DNA of 64,000 nucleotides from Paenibacillus sp. MAHUQ-63 (GCF_028765165.1 NZ_JARADB010000002.1:1237146-1301145), one strand, 5' to 3'; positions 51,939 through 61,961 are shown, counted from the first letter of the stretch. Program-made: numbers and translations. Notes: generated by a model not told the origin, from the letters alone.

Positions 51939-52929
51939 ACCTATTATCGGCATTACGATGGGTGATGGCGCTGGCGTAGGACCAGAGATCATCATGAAAT
52001 CGTTGAAAGATGCTCAAATTTACGAAACTTGCCGTCCTTTCGTTATTGGAGATGCCAAAATATTGGAGCGGGCGGATCAGTTCGTGCAAACCGGTCTACA
52101 GGTGCGTACGATCGGTTCCGTAGCCGAAGCGAAGTTCGAGCCTGGTTCCGTTGACTGCTTCGATTTGAACTTGCTGCCGGCGGATCTGCCGATCGGACAA
52201 GTATCCAAAGAAGCGGGACATGCCGCATTCATGTATTTAAAACAAGCGATCGAGCTGGCTAATGCCGGTGAAATCGATGCGATCTGCACAGCGCCGTTGA
52301 ACAAAGAGGCGCTTCACAAAGGTGGTCACATCTATCCGGGGCATACGGAAATTTTGGCGGATCTGACAGGCACGCAGGACTTCTCCATGATGCTTTCCGC
52401 GCCGAAATTGAAGGTCATCCATGTGACGACGCATGTCGGCATTCTGGATGCCGTTCGTATGATCAATCCGGAGCGCGTCTATAAAGTCATCCGTATGGCG
52501 CATGAAACGCTGCAGAAAGCCGGATATACGGCGCCAAAAATTGCCGTCTGCGGCATTAATCCGCATGCCGGCGAGAACGGATTGTTCGGCTATGGCGAAG
52601 AAGACGAGAAGATCGTACCCGCCGTGAAGAAAGCGCAGGAGGAGGGCATTCAAGTCGTAGGACCGCTGCCTGCCGATACGCTGTTCTTCCGGGCAACGCG
52701 AGGCGACTTCGACATCGTCGTCGCGATGTACCATGATCAAGGCCATGGACCGATCAAAGTGCTTGGTCTTGAAGCAGGGGTCAACATTACGGTCGGCCTG
52801 CCGATCATTCGTACCAGCGTTGACCACGGTACGGCGTTCGACATTGCCGGCAAAGGCATCGCTGACGAACAGAGCTTGAAAGAAGCGCTTAAGCAAGCGA
52901 TTGAACTGGCGCCAAAGCGTGAGCAATAA
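51931..52929 (+). CDS. pdxA2: PdxA-family 4-phosphohydroxy-acid dehydrogenase (PdxA2 type)
   Basis: A 332-residue PdxA-family enzyme. MNRPIIGITMGDGAGVGPEI, the metal ligands in LNKEALHKGGHIYPGHTEIL, and MYHDQGHGPIK are family hallmarks. PdxA itself acts in pyridoxine synthesis, but genes placed after a DUF1537 kinase encode PdxA2. That enzyme oxidises and decarboxylates 4-phospho-D-threonate or -erythronate to dihydroxyacetone phosphate. Context therefore supports PdxA2 here. The start overlaps the kinase gene by eight bases, and a strong terminator follows. Confidence 0.88.
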   Translation: MNRPIIGITMGDGAGVGPEIIMKSLKDAQIYETCRPFVIGDAKILERADQFVQTGLQVRTIGSVAEAKFEPGSVDCFDLNLLPADLPIGQVSKEAGHAAFMYLKQAIELANAGEIDAICTAPLNKEALHKGGHIYPGHTEILADLTGTQDFSMMLSAPKLKVIHVTTHVGILDAVRMINPERVYKVIRMAHETLQKAGYTAPKIAVCGINPHAGENGLFGYGEEDEKIVPAVKKAQEEGIQVVGPLPADTLFFRATRGDFDIVVAMYHDQGHGPIKVLGLEAGVNITVGLPIIRTSVDHGTAFDIAGKGIADEQSLKEALKQAIELAPKREQ

Positions 52930-52966
52930 GATTTGCGCGGGTTGCGCAAGCAGATTAAGCAGATAT

Positions 52967-53008
52967 GATGCCTCAGAGCCGCGTTAGCGGGATGGGGCAT
53001 CTTTTTTT
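52967..53008 (+). terminator. Terminator of the four-carbon acid sugar operon
   Basis: GATGCC (52967-52972) pairs with GGCATC (52996-53001), with an inner CCGC/GCGG stem, followed by seven T residues. Confidence 0.88.
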
Positions 53009-53108
53009 GCAACCGGCCGCTGCGTTTTGTCTGATTTACGTTCAGTTTATATAAGCGTCGTATGATGTCTGCAGTAATCAAACACATCCAATAAAGGGGC
53101 AGATAATC

Positions 53109-54287
53109 ATGAGTATCAAACAATTGAACGAACAACCGCGAATCGCCATCATCGGGGCAGGTCCGGGCGGATTGACGCTTGCGCGAATCTTGCAGCGGCA
53201 TGGGGTGCCTTGCATCGTCTACGAACGCGACTCATCGCCTGTCAGCCGGCAGCAGGGCGGTTCATTGGACATCCACGAGGATACCGGTCAATGGGCGCTG
53301 AAAGAGGCGGGGTTGTACGAGCAGTTTCAAACATATGCCCGCTATGAAGGACAAGATTTCCGTTTGCTGGACAAAACCGGCCGCGTTTATTTGGACGAAC
53401 GAGCGGAATCGAATGAGAGAGACCGGCCCGAGATTGACCGAAGCGTCTTGCGCCAATTACTCGTAGATGCTGTTGATCCCGATACGATAAAATGGGGGCA
53501 TCAGCTGGACAAAGCAGTTCCTATGGCAGTCGGGCGTCATGAGCTATATTTTGAGAACGGGCATCGTCATATCGTTGATCTCGTCGTAGCCGCTGACGGT
53601 GCGTTCTCACGTATACGGCCGCTGTTGACGGATGCCGCACCGATCTATTCCGGACTCAGTATGGTGGAGCTTTCCATCGAGAATGCCGCCGTCATGCATC
53701 CCGACATTGCCGCCTTCAACAGACGCGGCAAGCTGTTTGCTCTTGACGATCATAAGGGGATTCTGGCGCAATTGAATGGAGATGGCCGGATTTGCGTCTA
53801 CCTGGCTTTCCTGGCTGAGAGGGATTGGCTAGACACCTGCGGCATTCCGTTTGACAAGCCGGAGGAAGCCAAGCCGATGCTTCTGACCTATTATCATGAT
53901 TGGGATGAAGCTTTGAGAACTTATATTCAAGCGGCACAAGGCGACATGATGCCAAGAAGAATCTATATGCTGCCTGAAGGTCTCAAGTGGCCACACAAAC
54001 CGGGTGTTACCTTGATCGGTGACGCGGCGCATTTGATGTCTCCTTTCGCCGGTGAAGGGGTGAACCTGGCCATGCGAGATGCAGCGGAGCTAGCGCTAGC
54101 CATCCTTCGAAGCGGCGATGTCAACCAAGCGATTCAAACATATGAAACGAAGATGTACGAATACGCGTCCGTTTCGGCGAAAGAGTCCGGCGCGAATCTT
54201 GAGCTATGCTTCTCCGAGCATGCCGCGGCGAAGCTGATGGACTTGATGCAGGCGTACCATGATCATTCAAGCTCGTCGACACTCTAG
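53109..54287 (+). CDS. TetX-like FAD-dependent monooxygenase
   Basis: A 392-residue class A flavin monooxygenase. FAD binding is shown by IAIIGAGPGGLTLARIL (GxGxxG), the RPEIDRSVLRQLL block, the DG motif VVAADGAFSRIR and the GD motif TLIGDAAHLMSPFAGEGVN. The order and wording of these blocks resemble TetX, the tetracycline-inactivating hydroxylase, more than phenol hydroxylases (for example GGSLDIHEDTGQWALKEAGL against GGTLDLHxxSGQxAMKxAGL). Many chromosomal relatives do not act on tetracyclines, so the substrate is open. The gene stands alone between two terminators. Confidence 0.85.
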   Translation: MSIKQLNEQPRIAIIGAGPGGLTLARILQRHGVPCIVYERDSSPVSRQQGGSLDIHEDTGQWALKEAGLYEQFQTYARYEGQDFRLLDKTGRVYLDERAESNERDRPEIDRSVLRQLLVDAVDPDTIKWGHQLDKAVPMAVGRHELYFENGHRHIVDLVVAADGAFSRIRPLLTDAAPIYSGLSMVELSIENAAVMHPDIAAFNRRGKLFALDDHKGILAQLNGDGRICVYLAFLAERDWLDTCGIPFDKPEEAKPMLLTYYHDWDEALRTYIQAAQGDMMPRRIYMLPEGLKWPHKPGVTLIGDAAHLMSPFAGEGVNLAMRDAAELALAILRSGDVNQAIQTYETKMYEYASVSAKESGANLELCFSEHAAAKLMDLMQAYHDHSSSSTL

Positions 54288-54312
54288 CCAATTAAGTGTT
54301 ATGGGACACAGG

Positions 54313-54350
54313 CAACCTACTCTGCAGCAACGGAGCGAGGTTGTTTTTTT
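54313..54350 (+). terminator. Terminator of TetX-like gene
   Basis: CAACCT (54313-54318) pairs with AGGTTG (54338-54343), with inner CTCTG/CGGAG, followed by seven T residues. Confidence 0.88.
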
Positions 54351-54435
54351 AATTTTTTAGCAAGTAAAAGGAAAACACTATATAATGGACAATAAACAAT
54401 TAGTAATTGGGGCAATTTGCCATGAAGGAGTTAAG

Positions 54436-55917
54436 ATGACTGACACTAAGACGATCCGACAAGCAGGTTGGAACTTCGATAATAGCTATACCCGGCTGCC
54501 GGCTATCCTGTATACGAGACAGAACCCGGCATCCGCGAATTCGCCCAAGCAGATCATCTTGAATGAGCCGCTTGCGGCATCGCTCGGATTGAATGTCGAG
54601 GCGCTGCAAAGCGATGAAGGCGTGGCCGTGCTGGCCGGCAATGCCATACCGGTGGGTGCTGCGCCGCTGGCACAGGCATACGCCGGGCATCAATTCGGGC
54701 ATTTCAACATGCTGGGCGACGGCCGCGCCCTGCTGCTTGGAGAGCAGATCACGCCAGCCGGTGAGCGATTCGACATTCAGTATAAAGGCTCGGGCAGAAC
54801 CCCTTATTCCCGCGGCGGGGATGGCCGCGCTGCGGTGGGGCCGATGCTCAGGGAATATATCATCAGCGAAGCCATGCATGCTTTAGGCATTCCGACCACG
54901 CGAAGTCTGGCCGTCGTGTCGACAGGCGAAACCGTTATCCGCGAGACCTACCTGCCTGGTGCCGTGCTGACTCGCGTGGCCGCCAGTCATATTCGGGTCG
55001 GCACGTTTCAATTCGCCGCCAATTACGGCACGCTTCAGGATCTTCAAGCTCTGGCCGACTACACTCTGCAAAGGCATTATTCGCATGTGGATGCTACCGG
55101 TGCTAAGCGGTATCTGTCGCTGCTGCAAGAGGTCATTCAAAGTCAAGCGGCTTTAATTGCCAAATGGCAGCTGGCCGGCTTCATTCACGGTGTGATGAAC
55201 ACCGATAACATGGCTATTAGCGGGGAAACGATCGATTATGGTCCATGCGCCTTCATGGATGTCTATGATCCGGCAACCGTGTTCAGTTCCATCGATACGC
55301 ATGGCCGCTATGCGTATGCAAACCAGCCGTATATTGGCGGTTGGAATCTGGCCAGATTTGCCGAAATGCTGCTGCCGCTGCTGCATGACGACGAGAAACA
55401 GGCTGTGGAGCTTGCACAGGAAGCGATCTCATCATTTGGCAAGATCTACCGGACGAACTGGCTCGCAGGCATGCGGGCAAAGCTTGGCGTCATGGACGAA
55501 GAGCAGCAGGACGAGGAACTGATTGACGGACTCCTCAAATTAATGGAAAAGTATCGTGCCGATTACACCAATACGTTCCGTGCCTTAACATTAGAGGAAA
55601 CAAGCGGCTCGGACTTGCTGGCGAGCGAGGAGTTTGCCGAATGGAGGGAGCGCTGGGAAGCGAGATTAAGCCGGCAGCAGGAGTCTCCGGCCGCTTCACG
55701 GCAGTTGATGCGCGCCAGTAATCCCGCCGTCATCCCCCGCAACCACCGGGTGGAAGAGGCGCTCGAGGCTGCGGTCAATCAGCAGGATTACAGTGTGATG
55801 GAGCGGCTTCTTGCGGTGCTGTCCCGGCCGTTCGATTATGATAATTCATCGGACCAAGAGATCTATTGCGCGGCTTCCCGATCTTCCCGCCCTTACCGGA
55901 CTTATTGCGGCACATAG
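54436..55917 (+). CDS. selO: SelO/YdiU protein AMPylase
   Basis: A 493-residue pseudokinase-fold enzyme that transfers AMP to protein Ser, Thr or Tyr residues. Conserved segments are [26 protein letters not shown] (nucleotide-binding Lys117 and Arg residues), [11 protein letters not shown] (D257, N258) and the metal-binding D267 of IDYGP. The C-terminal PYRTYCGT keeps the Cys found where animal SelO has selenocysteine. ATG 54436 follows AAGGAG by five bases; the ATG at 54385 has no such site. The length is normal. SelO is linked to redox stress in other bacteria; nothing nearby points to its target. Confidence 0.9.
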   Translation: MTDTKTIRQAGWNFDNSYTRLPAILYTRQNPASANSPKQIILNEPLAASLGLNVEALQSDEGVAVLAGNAIPVGAAPLAQAYAGHQFGHFNMLGDGRALLLGEQITPAGERFDIQYKGSGRTPYSRGGDGRAAVGPMLREYIISEAMHALGIPTTRSLAVVSTGETVIRETYLPGAVLTRVAASHIRVGTFQFAANYGTLQDLQALADYTLQRHYSHVDATGAKRYLSLLQEVIQSQAALIAKWQLAGFIHGVMNTDNMAISGETIDYGPCAFMDVYDPATVFSSIDTHGRYAYANQPYIGGWNLARFAEMLLPLLHDDEKQAVELAQEAISSFGKIYRTNWLAGMRAKLGVMDEEQQDEELIDGLLKLMEKYRADYTNTFRALTLEETSGSDLLASEEFAEWRERWEARLSRQQESPAASRQLMRASNPAVIPRNHRVEEALEAAVNQQDYSVMERLLAVLSRPFDYDNSSDQEIYCAASRSSRPYRTYCGT

Positions 55918-56002
55918 CACGAATCATGCAAGAAGGGCTGCAGCCGGCAGCCCTTCTTGCAGTTGTTCGCTAGTCCCGGCCTTGTTCGGAGGAGGAGCAC
56001 AC

Positions 56003-57826
56003 ATGATATGGAAATGGTTTGTACCCAAAAGCAGTGTTCAGAATAAATTTCTACTATCGGCATTCTTGTTGATTATCGTCCCGCTCGGGTTATTTGGAGC
56101 AATCTCCCTCGAGGTGTCTAAAGATTCTATCGCCGAACAGGTCAGCCGGTCGAATCTCAAAACGTTAGGACAGATTGCCGATAAAACGGACAGGCTGCTC
56201 GATGATATTATCGCGATCTCCAATCAATTTTTTTTGAGTGCTGAAGTAAATCATGCGTTTACATCCGCCTATCAGCCGAATAGTTACGAGGATGCCATAC
56301 AGCGGGCTGCATTCGAGAAACTGCTGTCGAATTCGATCTATTCGTTTAACCGCATACGCTTTCAAGTCCGGTTAGTCGGCTTCAACGGACTCCGTCTGCC
56401 GGCCAACCCTACGATGACGGCGATGCCCGTTCAGCGATTGACCGAGAAAGCATGGTACCGTGCCGCCGTGGAAGGGCAGGGTCAGATTATCTGGGTGACG
56501 ACCCCGATGCCCGAGATAACAGGCGACAGCGGAGCGGGAAGCGGAACTGCTTTCTATGGCGTGCGCATCAGCAAGCGGTTCGAGAGCGGAGCACCGATAG
56601 GTATTGTTGCGATCAGCGTAGATGAGAGCACTTTGAACGATTTGTACAGCAGCGCGATGGATAAGTCGCAAGAAATTGTCATCGTTGATGCCGAAGGAGC
56701 CGTCTTGTCTTCGAGCCATAAGAACGAAGTACACCGGCCGCTGACGGACCGGACGTATTACAATAAAATTCATCAGTTTGATTCGGGGTATTTCATCGCC
56801 GAGGAAGGGGGAGCGAGGCAGCTTGTCTCATTCCAAACAATTGGCAAGACGGATTGGAAGCTAGTATCTTATACACCAGTATCCACCGTATTATCCAGTC
56901 TGAACAGACTACAAACGATCGTCATTCTTGTATTCGGAATCGTCGTACTGCTGGCCTACGCCGCTTCGTATATGATGGCGCGCCGGCTTGCCGTACCGAT
57001 CAAACGCTTGTATAATGACTTCGGCCGCGTTGAGTTAGGAGATCTGTCCGTTCGTTCGCAGGTTGTCTCTGACGATGAGATCGGGCATCTGACCCGGAAG
57101 TTCAACCGGATGATCGACCGGCTCCAAGAATTGCTGATGAATATTCAAGTTGAACAAGAGCGCAAACGGCATGCCGAGCTTCAAGCGCTTCAATCGCAAA
57201 TTAATCCGCATTTTTTGTATAATACACTAGCTTCCATCCGATTCATGCTGGTCAAGCATACGCCGGAGATGATTGACTCCGTCATCGTTGCACTTGTTAA
57301 GCTATTGAAACAATCAATATCCAAGCAAGATGAACTCATACCGATTCAAGAAGAGTTATCCATGGTTCGGAATTATGTGTATATTCAGCAAGTCAGGCAA
57401 GGCGACCGGCTGGAGATCCGCTATCAATTGGACGAGGAGATCTATGCGTTCGTCACCATCAAGCTCATTTTGCAGCCAATTATTGAGAATGCCATCTTTC
57501 ACGGGCTTGAGAACAAACTGTCCGGTTCCAAGCGGCTGGAGATTATAGGATTGATGGAGGGGCAAGATATTCTTTTTCAAGTAACCGATAATGGAAACGG
57601 TATGGAGAATGCCGAATTCTTTTTCTCCTCAGGGGGGGATCAGGAAGGGAAATTGGTCCATCGCGGCGGGTTTCATAATGTGAACGAACGCATTCAGCTG
57701 TACTTCGGCCCTCAGTACGGGTTAAGCATTGAATCCCGGGTTGGGATCGGCACGACGGTAACCGTAAGGATTCCGGCTATACATAAATGGGAGGAGGTCA
57801 GAAGCATTGAATATCTTAATCGTTGA
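56003..57826 (+). CDS. YesM-type sensor histidine kinase
   Basis: A 607-residue membrane kinase. Transmembrane helices lie near residues 13-35 and 300-325 and flank a dCache-like sensor. HAMP follows, then the His_kinase domain with H403 in QINPHFLYNTL and the ATPase domain (IIENAIFHGLENK, DNGNGM). ATG 56003 follows GGAGGAGGAG; an in-frame extension to 55811 overlaps the selO coding end and is rejected. Its end overlaps the response regulator gene by 20 bases. It should sense the ligand of the downstream sugar importer. Confidence 0.9.
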   Translation: MIWKWFVPKSSVQNKFLLSAFLLIIVPLGLFGAISLEVSKDSIAEQVSRSNLKTLGQIADKTDRLLDDIIAISNQFFLSAEVNHAFTSAYQPNSYEDAIQRAAFEKLLSNSIYSFNRIRFQVRLVGFNGLRLPANPTMTAMPVQRLTEKAWYRAAVEGQGQIIWVTTPMPEITGDSGAGSGTAFYGVRISKRFESGAPIGIVAISVDESTLNDLYSSAMDKSQEIVIVDAEGAVLSSSHKNEVHRPLTDRTYYNKIHQFDSGYFIAEEGGARQLVSFQTIGKTDWKLVSYTPVSTVLSSLNRLQTIVILVFGIVVLLAYAASYMMARRLAVPIKRLYNDFGRVELGDLSVRSQVVSDDEIGHLTRKFNRMIDRLQELLMNIQVEQERKRHAELQALQSQINPHFLYNTLASIRFMLVKHTPEMIDSVIVALVKLLKQSISKQDELIPIQEELSMVRNYVYIQQVRQGDRLEIRYQLDEEIYAFVTIKLILQPIIENAIFHGLENKLSGSKRLEIIGLMEGQDILFQVTDNGNGMENAEFFFSSGGDQEGKLVHRGGFHNVNERIQLYFGPQYGLSIESRVGIGTTVTVRIPAIHKWEEVRSIEYLNR

Positions 57827-59435
57827 CGACGAACCTATGATTCGGGAATGGTTTCAGCTCACAGTGGAGAAATCCGGCGGGGATTACCGCATTGCCGGCG
57901 AGGCAGCGAACGGAATCCAAGCTATTGAGTTTTGCCGGACCCACGACGTCGATCTTGTTGTGACGGATGTCAAGATGCCTGGCATGAACGGCATTGAGCT
58001 TATTCAAGCGCTTAAAGAAGAGATGCCCCGGGTAAGGTCGGTCGTATTTAGTTCCTATAATGAATTTCAATTCGCTGCGGAAGCACTGAAGTTCGGAGCA
58101 AGCGAATATATTCTCAAAGCGGAAATTACGCTCCAAGGCCTTGTCGATATTTTACATAAAATTAAGAAGGATATCGAACTCGACCATCGCGCAGTTCGCG
58201 AGTTGAATGAATTGAGGTACCGGGTGAATGAGAGCCAGCTGACTTTGCGCAGCAGCTATTTCCGCGAACTCGTCGATGGGAAACCGGAGGCAACGGCGCT
58301 CTTCAACAGCAAACTGGACATGTTTCATGTGCGTTTGTCGGAGAAACAGCTGACTCTGGTTTTAATCGGCATTCATCGCAGTGCGGAAGTTAATTCCGCT
58401 TTGCGCATCCAGGAAGAAGGGCTGCTGCAGAACGCGGTAACGAATATTGTGGATGAAACCTTGCTGAATGAGATCGGGAACGGCTGCTCTTTTCTATATA
58501 AACCGAATGTCTATGTGGTGCTTTGCAACTCCATCCATACAAGCATGAAATCGCAGCGCGAATCTTTGCTCTTATTCGCCAACAGAGCGATGGATAATCT
58601 GAAGAAATTCATCGGTGCCTCCACGGTGATCGGAATCAGCCACTCGTATAGCAAGCTTGCGTACCTTCCCGAACAGTTGGCCGAGGTAATGGCTGCGGCA
58701 GACCGGCATCTCTTCTATGAGCAGCCTGGCATTCTATGGTGCGAAGAAGCGGGCTTGACGGAGAATCGTCGAAATAACACGGATTGGACGGCGGATTTCT
58801 ACGACCACTTGGACAAAGGGCTATCGGAGAAAGCGCGAGCCTCTTTCGAAGAGATGATGAATAAGCTGGCCGTTCATAAAATGCTGTCAGCCAAACAGGT
58901 GAAAGCGATCGTGCTTGAGCTTGTATATGCGACTCTGAATAGAGCCAGAGCTGATGGCGTAGCTGCAGATCAACTGGAGCACCTGTATCTGGAAGCACAT
59001 GTCGAAGTGATGAAGCTCATCACGTTCAATGAACTATTTCATTGGGCCGGACGTACCCTGGATTACATTCTGGAGCGGATGCATGAACGGCGCCCCGTGT
59101 ACGGCGAAGCGGTGCAGCTGGCATGTGAATACATTGGGCAGCATTATGCAGAGGACATCGTGCTCCAAGACATCGCCGACCACGTGCATCTGAGCCGAAC
59201 GTATATCAGTGAGCTGTTCAAGAGAGAGACGGGGATGAACTACAACGAGTATCTCATACAGATCCGGATGGAGAAGGCGAAGCAAGCCTTGAAACAGAAG
59301 GATTGGAAAGTTATGGACATTGCTGCTCATGTCGGCTATGCCAACGCAAGTCATTTTATTAAGCTTTTTAAAAATTACACAGGACTCTCGCCGTATGAAT
59401 ATATGAAATCGCTGCGAGGCTCGTCCATGATGTGA
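57807..59435 (+). CDS. YesN-type response regulator (REC + AraC HTH)
   Basis: A 542-residue response regulator. The receiver has D7-D8, phosphoacceptor D54 in VVTDVKMPG and a Lys in YILKAEI. The AraC-type double helix-turn-helix covers the last 100 residues (IVLQDIADHVHLSRTYISELF and VMDIAAHVGYANASHFIKLF). Initiation is at TTG, nine bases after GGAGGAGG, and the gene overlaps the kinase gene. A likely target site is the 21-bp repeated motif at 59465-59493, just before the importer genes. Confidence 0.9.
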   Translation: MNILIVDDEPMIREWFQLTVEKSGGDYRIAGEAANGIQAIEFCRTHDVDLVVTDVKMPGMNGIELIQALKEEMPRVRSVVFSSYNEFQFAAEALKFGASEYILKAEITLQGLVDILHKIKKDIELDHRAVRELNELRYRVNESQLTLRSSYFRELVDGKPEATALFNSKLDMFHVRLSEKQLTLVLIGIHRSAEVNSALRIQEEGLLQNAVTNIVDETLLNEIGNGCSFLYKPNVYVVLCNSIHTSMKSQRESLLLFANRAMDNLKKFIGASTVIGISHSYSKLAYLPEQLAEVMAAADRHLFYEQPGILWCEEAGLTENRRNNTDWTADFYDHLDKGLSEKARASFEEMMNKLAVHKMLSAKQVKAIVLELVYATLNRARADGVAADQLEHLYLEAHVEVMKLITFNELFHWAGRTLDYILERMHERRPVYGEAVQLACEYIGQHYAEDIVLQDIADHVHLSRTYISELFKRETGMNYNEYLIQIRMEKAKQALKQKDWKVMDIAAHVGYANASHFIKLFKNYTGLSPYEYMKSLRGSSMM

Positions 59436-59459
59436 AACACCGTTCAGCGGTGTTTTTTT
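59435..59459 (+). terminator. Terminator after second response regulator
   Basis: AAACACCG pairs with CGGTGTTT around a short loop, and seven T residues follow. The importer genes downstream therefore need their own promoter. Confidence 0.85.
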
Positions 59460-59464
59460 ATTGG

Positions 59465-59493
59465 AATCCGAATTACGGCGTATGAAATCCGAA
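59465..59493 (+). promoter_or_regulatory. 21-bp tandem AATCCGAA sites before importer operon
   Basis: AATCCGAA occurs at 59465-59472 and 59486-59493, exactly 21 bp apart, each followed by a similar TTnCGGCGT/CTTTGCGT tail. Spacing of two helical turns suits the AraC-type DNA-binding domain of the preceding YesN-like protein. Confidence 0.6.
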
Positions 59494-59641
59494 CTTTGCG
59501 TTATCCCCGATGACAACAGGGAAAGCTGAATAAGAATGAGCATGGTTTTGTGGTACAAGAGCGTAATAGGCCATCACAGCGCTGCACCGGATTTCCGTAT
59601 ACTTCTAAGTGGATGAAATCAAAAAGGGGGTACTGATCGAC

Positions 59642-60949
59642 ATGATCACAAAAAGAAGCTTGATGGCAACCGCATGCGTATCGCTCCTTGCCAGCATTGC
59701 TCTAACCGCGTGCGGGAATGGAACCGAGCAGTTGAATGCGAAGAAAGAAAACGCCGCCGGCGGCGGAAAAACACTGACCTTCTGGCGCGCCGGCACGGAT
59801 GCGGCGGAGAAAGCGTATTGGACGCGAGTCATTCAGGAGTTTGAAGCCTCTCACCAAGGCGTCAAGGTGAATTACAGCGAAGTGCCGTTTGGCAACGATA
59901 TGGAAACGAAGCTTAATGCGGCATATGCAAGCGGGACAGCACCCGATGTGTTATCTTATTCGCTCGCTTCTGTCGCCCAAAGAGCCAATCTCGGTCAATA
60001 TGAGCCGCTGGATGCTTACTTGGATAAATGGGCGGGCAAAAGCGACCTGATGGATAGTGTCTACCAGACAGGAACGTACAAAGGCAAGCTCTATGGCATT
60101 GGCTTCATTCCGGATCCGCGCGTATTGCTGTGGCGCAAAGATTTGTTCGAAGCGGCGGGGCTCAATCCGGAGAAGCCGCCGGCCAACTGGGAGGAGCTGT
60201 CCCAATATGCACAGCAGCTGACCAAGAAGGAGGGCGATACGACCGTCATGGCCGGACTGGCCATCCCGACGGCCAACAGCTGGACCTTCTGGCAATCGTT
60301 CGTGCTGCAGAACGGCGCGAAAATTATAGACGTCGAGAAGAACGAACCGTTGTTCGACTCGCCGGAGGCGATTGAAGCAACGCAATATATCGTGGATCTT
60401 GTAAAGAAAGGCGTAACCATCCCGAACGATTCCACGAAAGCCAACGAGAACTTGTTCCCGAACGGGAAAGCGGCTATTGCCTACGACAGTCCGGCCGCAT
60501 TCGTCAACACGCAGAAAGATCACCCGGAATTGACTGGGAAGATCGGTGTCGCCGGACCTATCGAGCGCAAACAGAAAGCGACGTTTGCCGGCATGCGGCT
60601 GCTGTTCATGGGATCCCAAAGCAAGCAGAAAGATCTGGCGTTTGATTTCATGCAAACGGTGATGTCCAAAGAAGAGACATGGAAACGGTATAAAGAACTC
60701 GGCACACCGGTCGTACTGAATTCGCTCAAGACGGACTACATCAAAGACAAGCCGGAGATCAATCAAGCGGTGTTCGATGCGGTATCTTACGGTCAAGGCG
60801 CAGCCAAGGTTACGTATTCCAGTAAAATGTACGAGATCATCTCCCAGAACCTGGAGGCTGCCTTCTATGGCAAGAAAACAGGCGAGCAGGCGATGAAAGA
60901 AGCGGCAGACGCTTTGAAGAAAGAGCTACCGAACTTGATTGCCAAATAA
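59642..60949 (+). CDS. ABC transporter sugar-binding lipoprotein
   Basis: A 435-residue family 1 solute-binding protein. The signal peptide ends at LTAC with lipidated C24. The mature protein shows KTLTFWRAGTDAAEK, GTAPDVLSYSLASVAQRANLG and YGIGFIPDPRVLLWRKDLFE, typical of oligosaccharide-binding proteins. GGGGG lies 12 bases before ATG 59642. It is cotranscribed with two permeases and a sulfatase, so a sulfated sugar ligand is plausible but unproven. Confidence 0.88.
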   Translation: MITKRSLMATACVSLLASIALTACGNGTEQLNAKKENAAGGGKTLTFWRAGTDAAEKAYWTRVIQEFEASHQGVKVNYSEVPFGNDMETKLNAAYASGTAPDVLSYSLASVAQRANLGQYEPLDAYLDKWAGKSDLMDSVYQTGTYKGKLYGIGFIPDPRVLLWRKDLFEAAGLNPEKPPANWEELSQYAQQLTKKEGDTTVMAGLAIPTANSWTFWQSFVLQNGAKIIDVEKNEPLFDSPEAIEATQYIVDLVKKGVTIPNDSTKANENLFPNGKAAIAYDSPAAFVNTQKDHPELTGKIGVAGPIERKQKATFAGMRLLFMGSQSKQKDLAFDFMQTVMSKEETWKRYKELGTPVVLNSLKTDYIKDKPEINQAVFDAVSYGQGAAKVTYSSKMYEIISQNLEAAFYGKKTGEQAMKEAADALKKELPNLIAK

Positions 60950-61016
60950 CGTATTTTGCGCCTGCTGCTTTCAGGAAGGGCAGGCGCTTATCCATGAACG
61001 GAAGAGGGGGGCTGTC

Positions 61017-61940
61017 ATGCATACGGCGGCAGTAACGGATACGCAAGCGCTGCGTAAGCGCAAACGGCGGACACCGATCGATTACGCAGGTTACGTATTG
61101 ATGGGTCCGGGCTATATCGTGTATTTCGCATTTATTTTTATTCCGCTGCTTATCGGTCTCTATTACAGCTTTACGAACTATAATTTCTATTCGAAGCCGG
61201 GCTTCGTCGGGCTTCAGAACTATATCAGACTGTTCCAGGACAAATTGTTTCTGACCGCTGTCTATAACACGTTCATCTACTCGCTATGCTCGATACTTCC
61301 GCAAATGATGCTCGGGCTTCTGCTGGCTGTGCTGTTGAACGGTCGATTAAAGGGCCGCATCTTCGCTCGTGTGAGCATTTATGTGCCGAACGTTACATCC
61401 ATGGTCGCCGTGTCGATGATCTGGCTGTGGATCTACGACCCTTCGCTGGGCATTATGAATCGGCTGCTGCGAACGGTCGGGCTTGATCCTGTGCAGTGGT
61501 TATACGATCCGAAGACCGCCATGGGGGCTATTATCGTCATTGGGATATGGAAATCGATCGGATACACCATGATCGTGTATTTATCCGGGCTGCAATCCAT
61601 CCCATCCAATCTATACGAAGCGGCGCATGTCGACGGTGCGTCGAGCATCAGGCAGTTTTTCACCATTACGCTTCCGATGCTGAAGCCGACGACGTTTTTC
61701 ATTCTGGTTATGTCCTGCATCAATTCTTTCATGGTATTCGAGCAGGTCAATATATTGACCAATGGCGGCCCGCTCAACTCGACCACGACCATCGTGCATC
61801 AGATCTATTTGCGGGGGTTCCAGGATTTCCAGATGGGATATGCTTCGGCCATGGCGATGGTGCTGTTCGTGATCACCATGCTGATTACGGTCGTTAATTT
61901 CCGTTTCGGCAATCAGGGTAACGACTTGGATGTTGATTAG
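61017..61940 (+). CDS. Sugar ABC transporter permease (MalF/UgpA type)
   Basis: A 307-residue permease with six helices, the first near residues 22-45 (GYVLMGPGYIVYFAFIFIPLL). The EAA loop is NLYEAAHVDGASSIRQFFTITLPML (in part: EAAHVDGASS). GAGGGGGG precedes ATG 61017, and an upstream in-frame ATG at 60939 overlaps the previous gene. It pairs with the next gene product. No ATPase gene is in the window. Confidence 0.88.
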   Translation: MHTAAVTDTQALRKRKRRTPIDYAGYVLMGPGYIVYFAFIFIPLLIGLYYSFTNYNFYSKPGFVGLQNYIRLFQDKLFLTAVYNTFIYSLCSILPQMMLGLLLAVLLNGRLKGRIFARVSIYVPNVTSMVAVSMIWLWIYDPSLGIMNRLLRTVGLDPVQWLYDPKTAMGAIIVIGIWKSIGYTMIVYLSGLQSIPSNLYEAAHVDGASSIRQFFTITLPMLKPTTFFILVMSCINSFMVFEQVNILTNGGPLNSTTTIVHQIYLRGFQDFQMGYASAMAMVLFVITMLITVVNFRFGNQGNDLDVD

Positions 61941-61961
61941 AACATTAGGAGGTGAAGCGGG

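Noticed and set aside
55840..55917. Suspected frameshift at the C-terminus of SelO
   Set aside because: The frame ends in PYRTYCGT, the expected C-terminus with the conserved Cys, so the gene appears intact.
55811..56002. N-terminal extension of the second sensor kinase
   Set aside because: It overlaps the selO coding end in another frame and lacks a ribosome site; GGAGGAGGAG points to ATG 56003.
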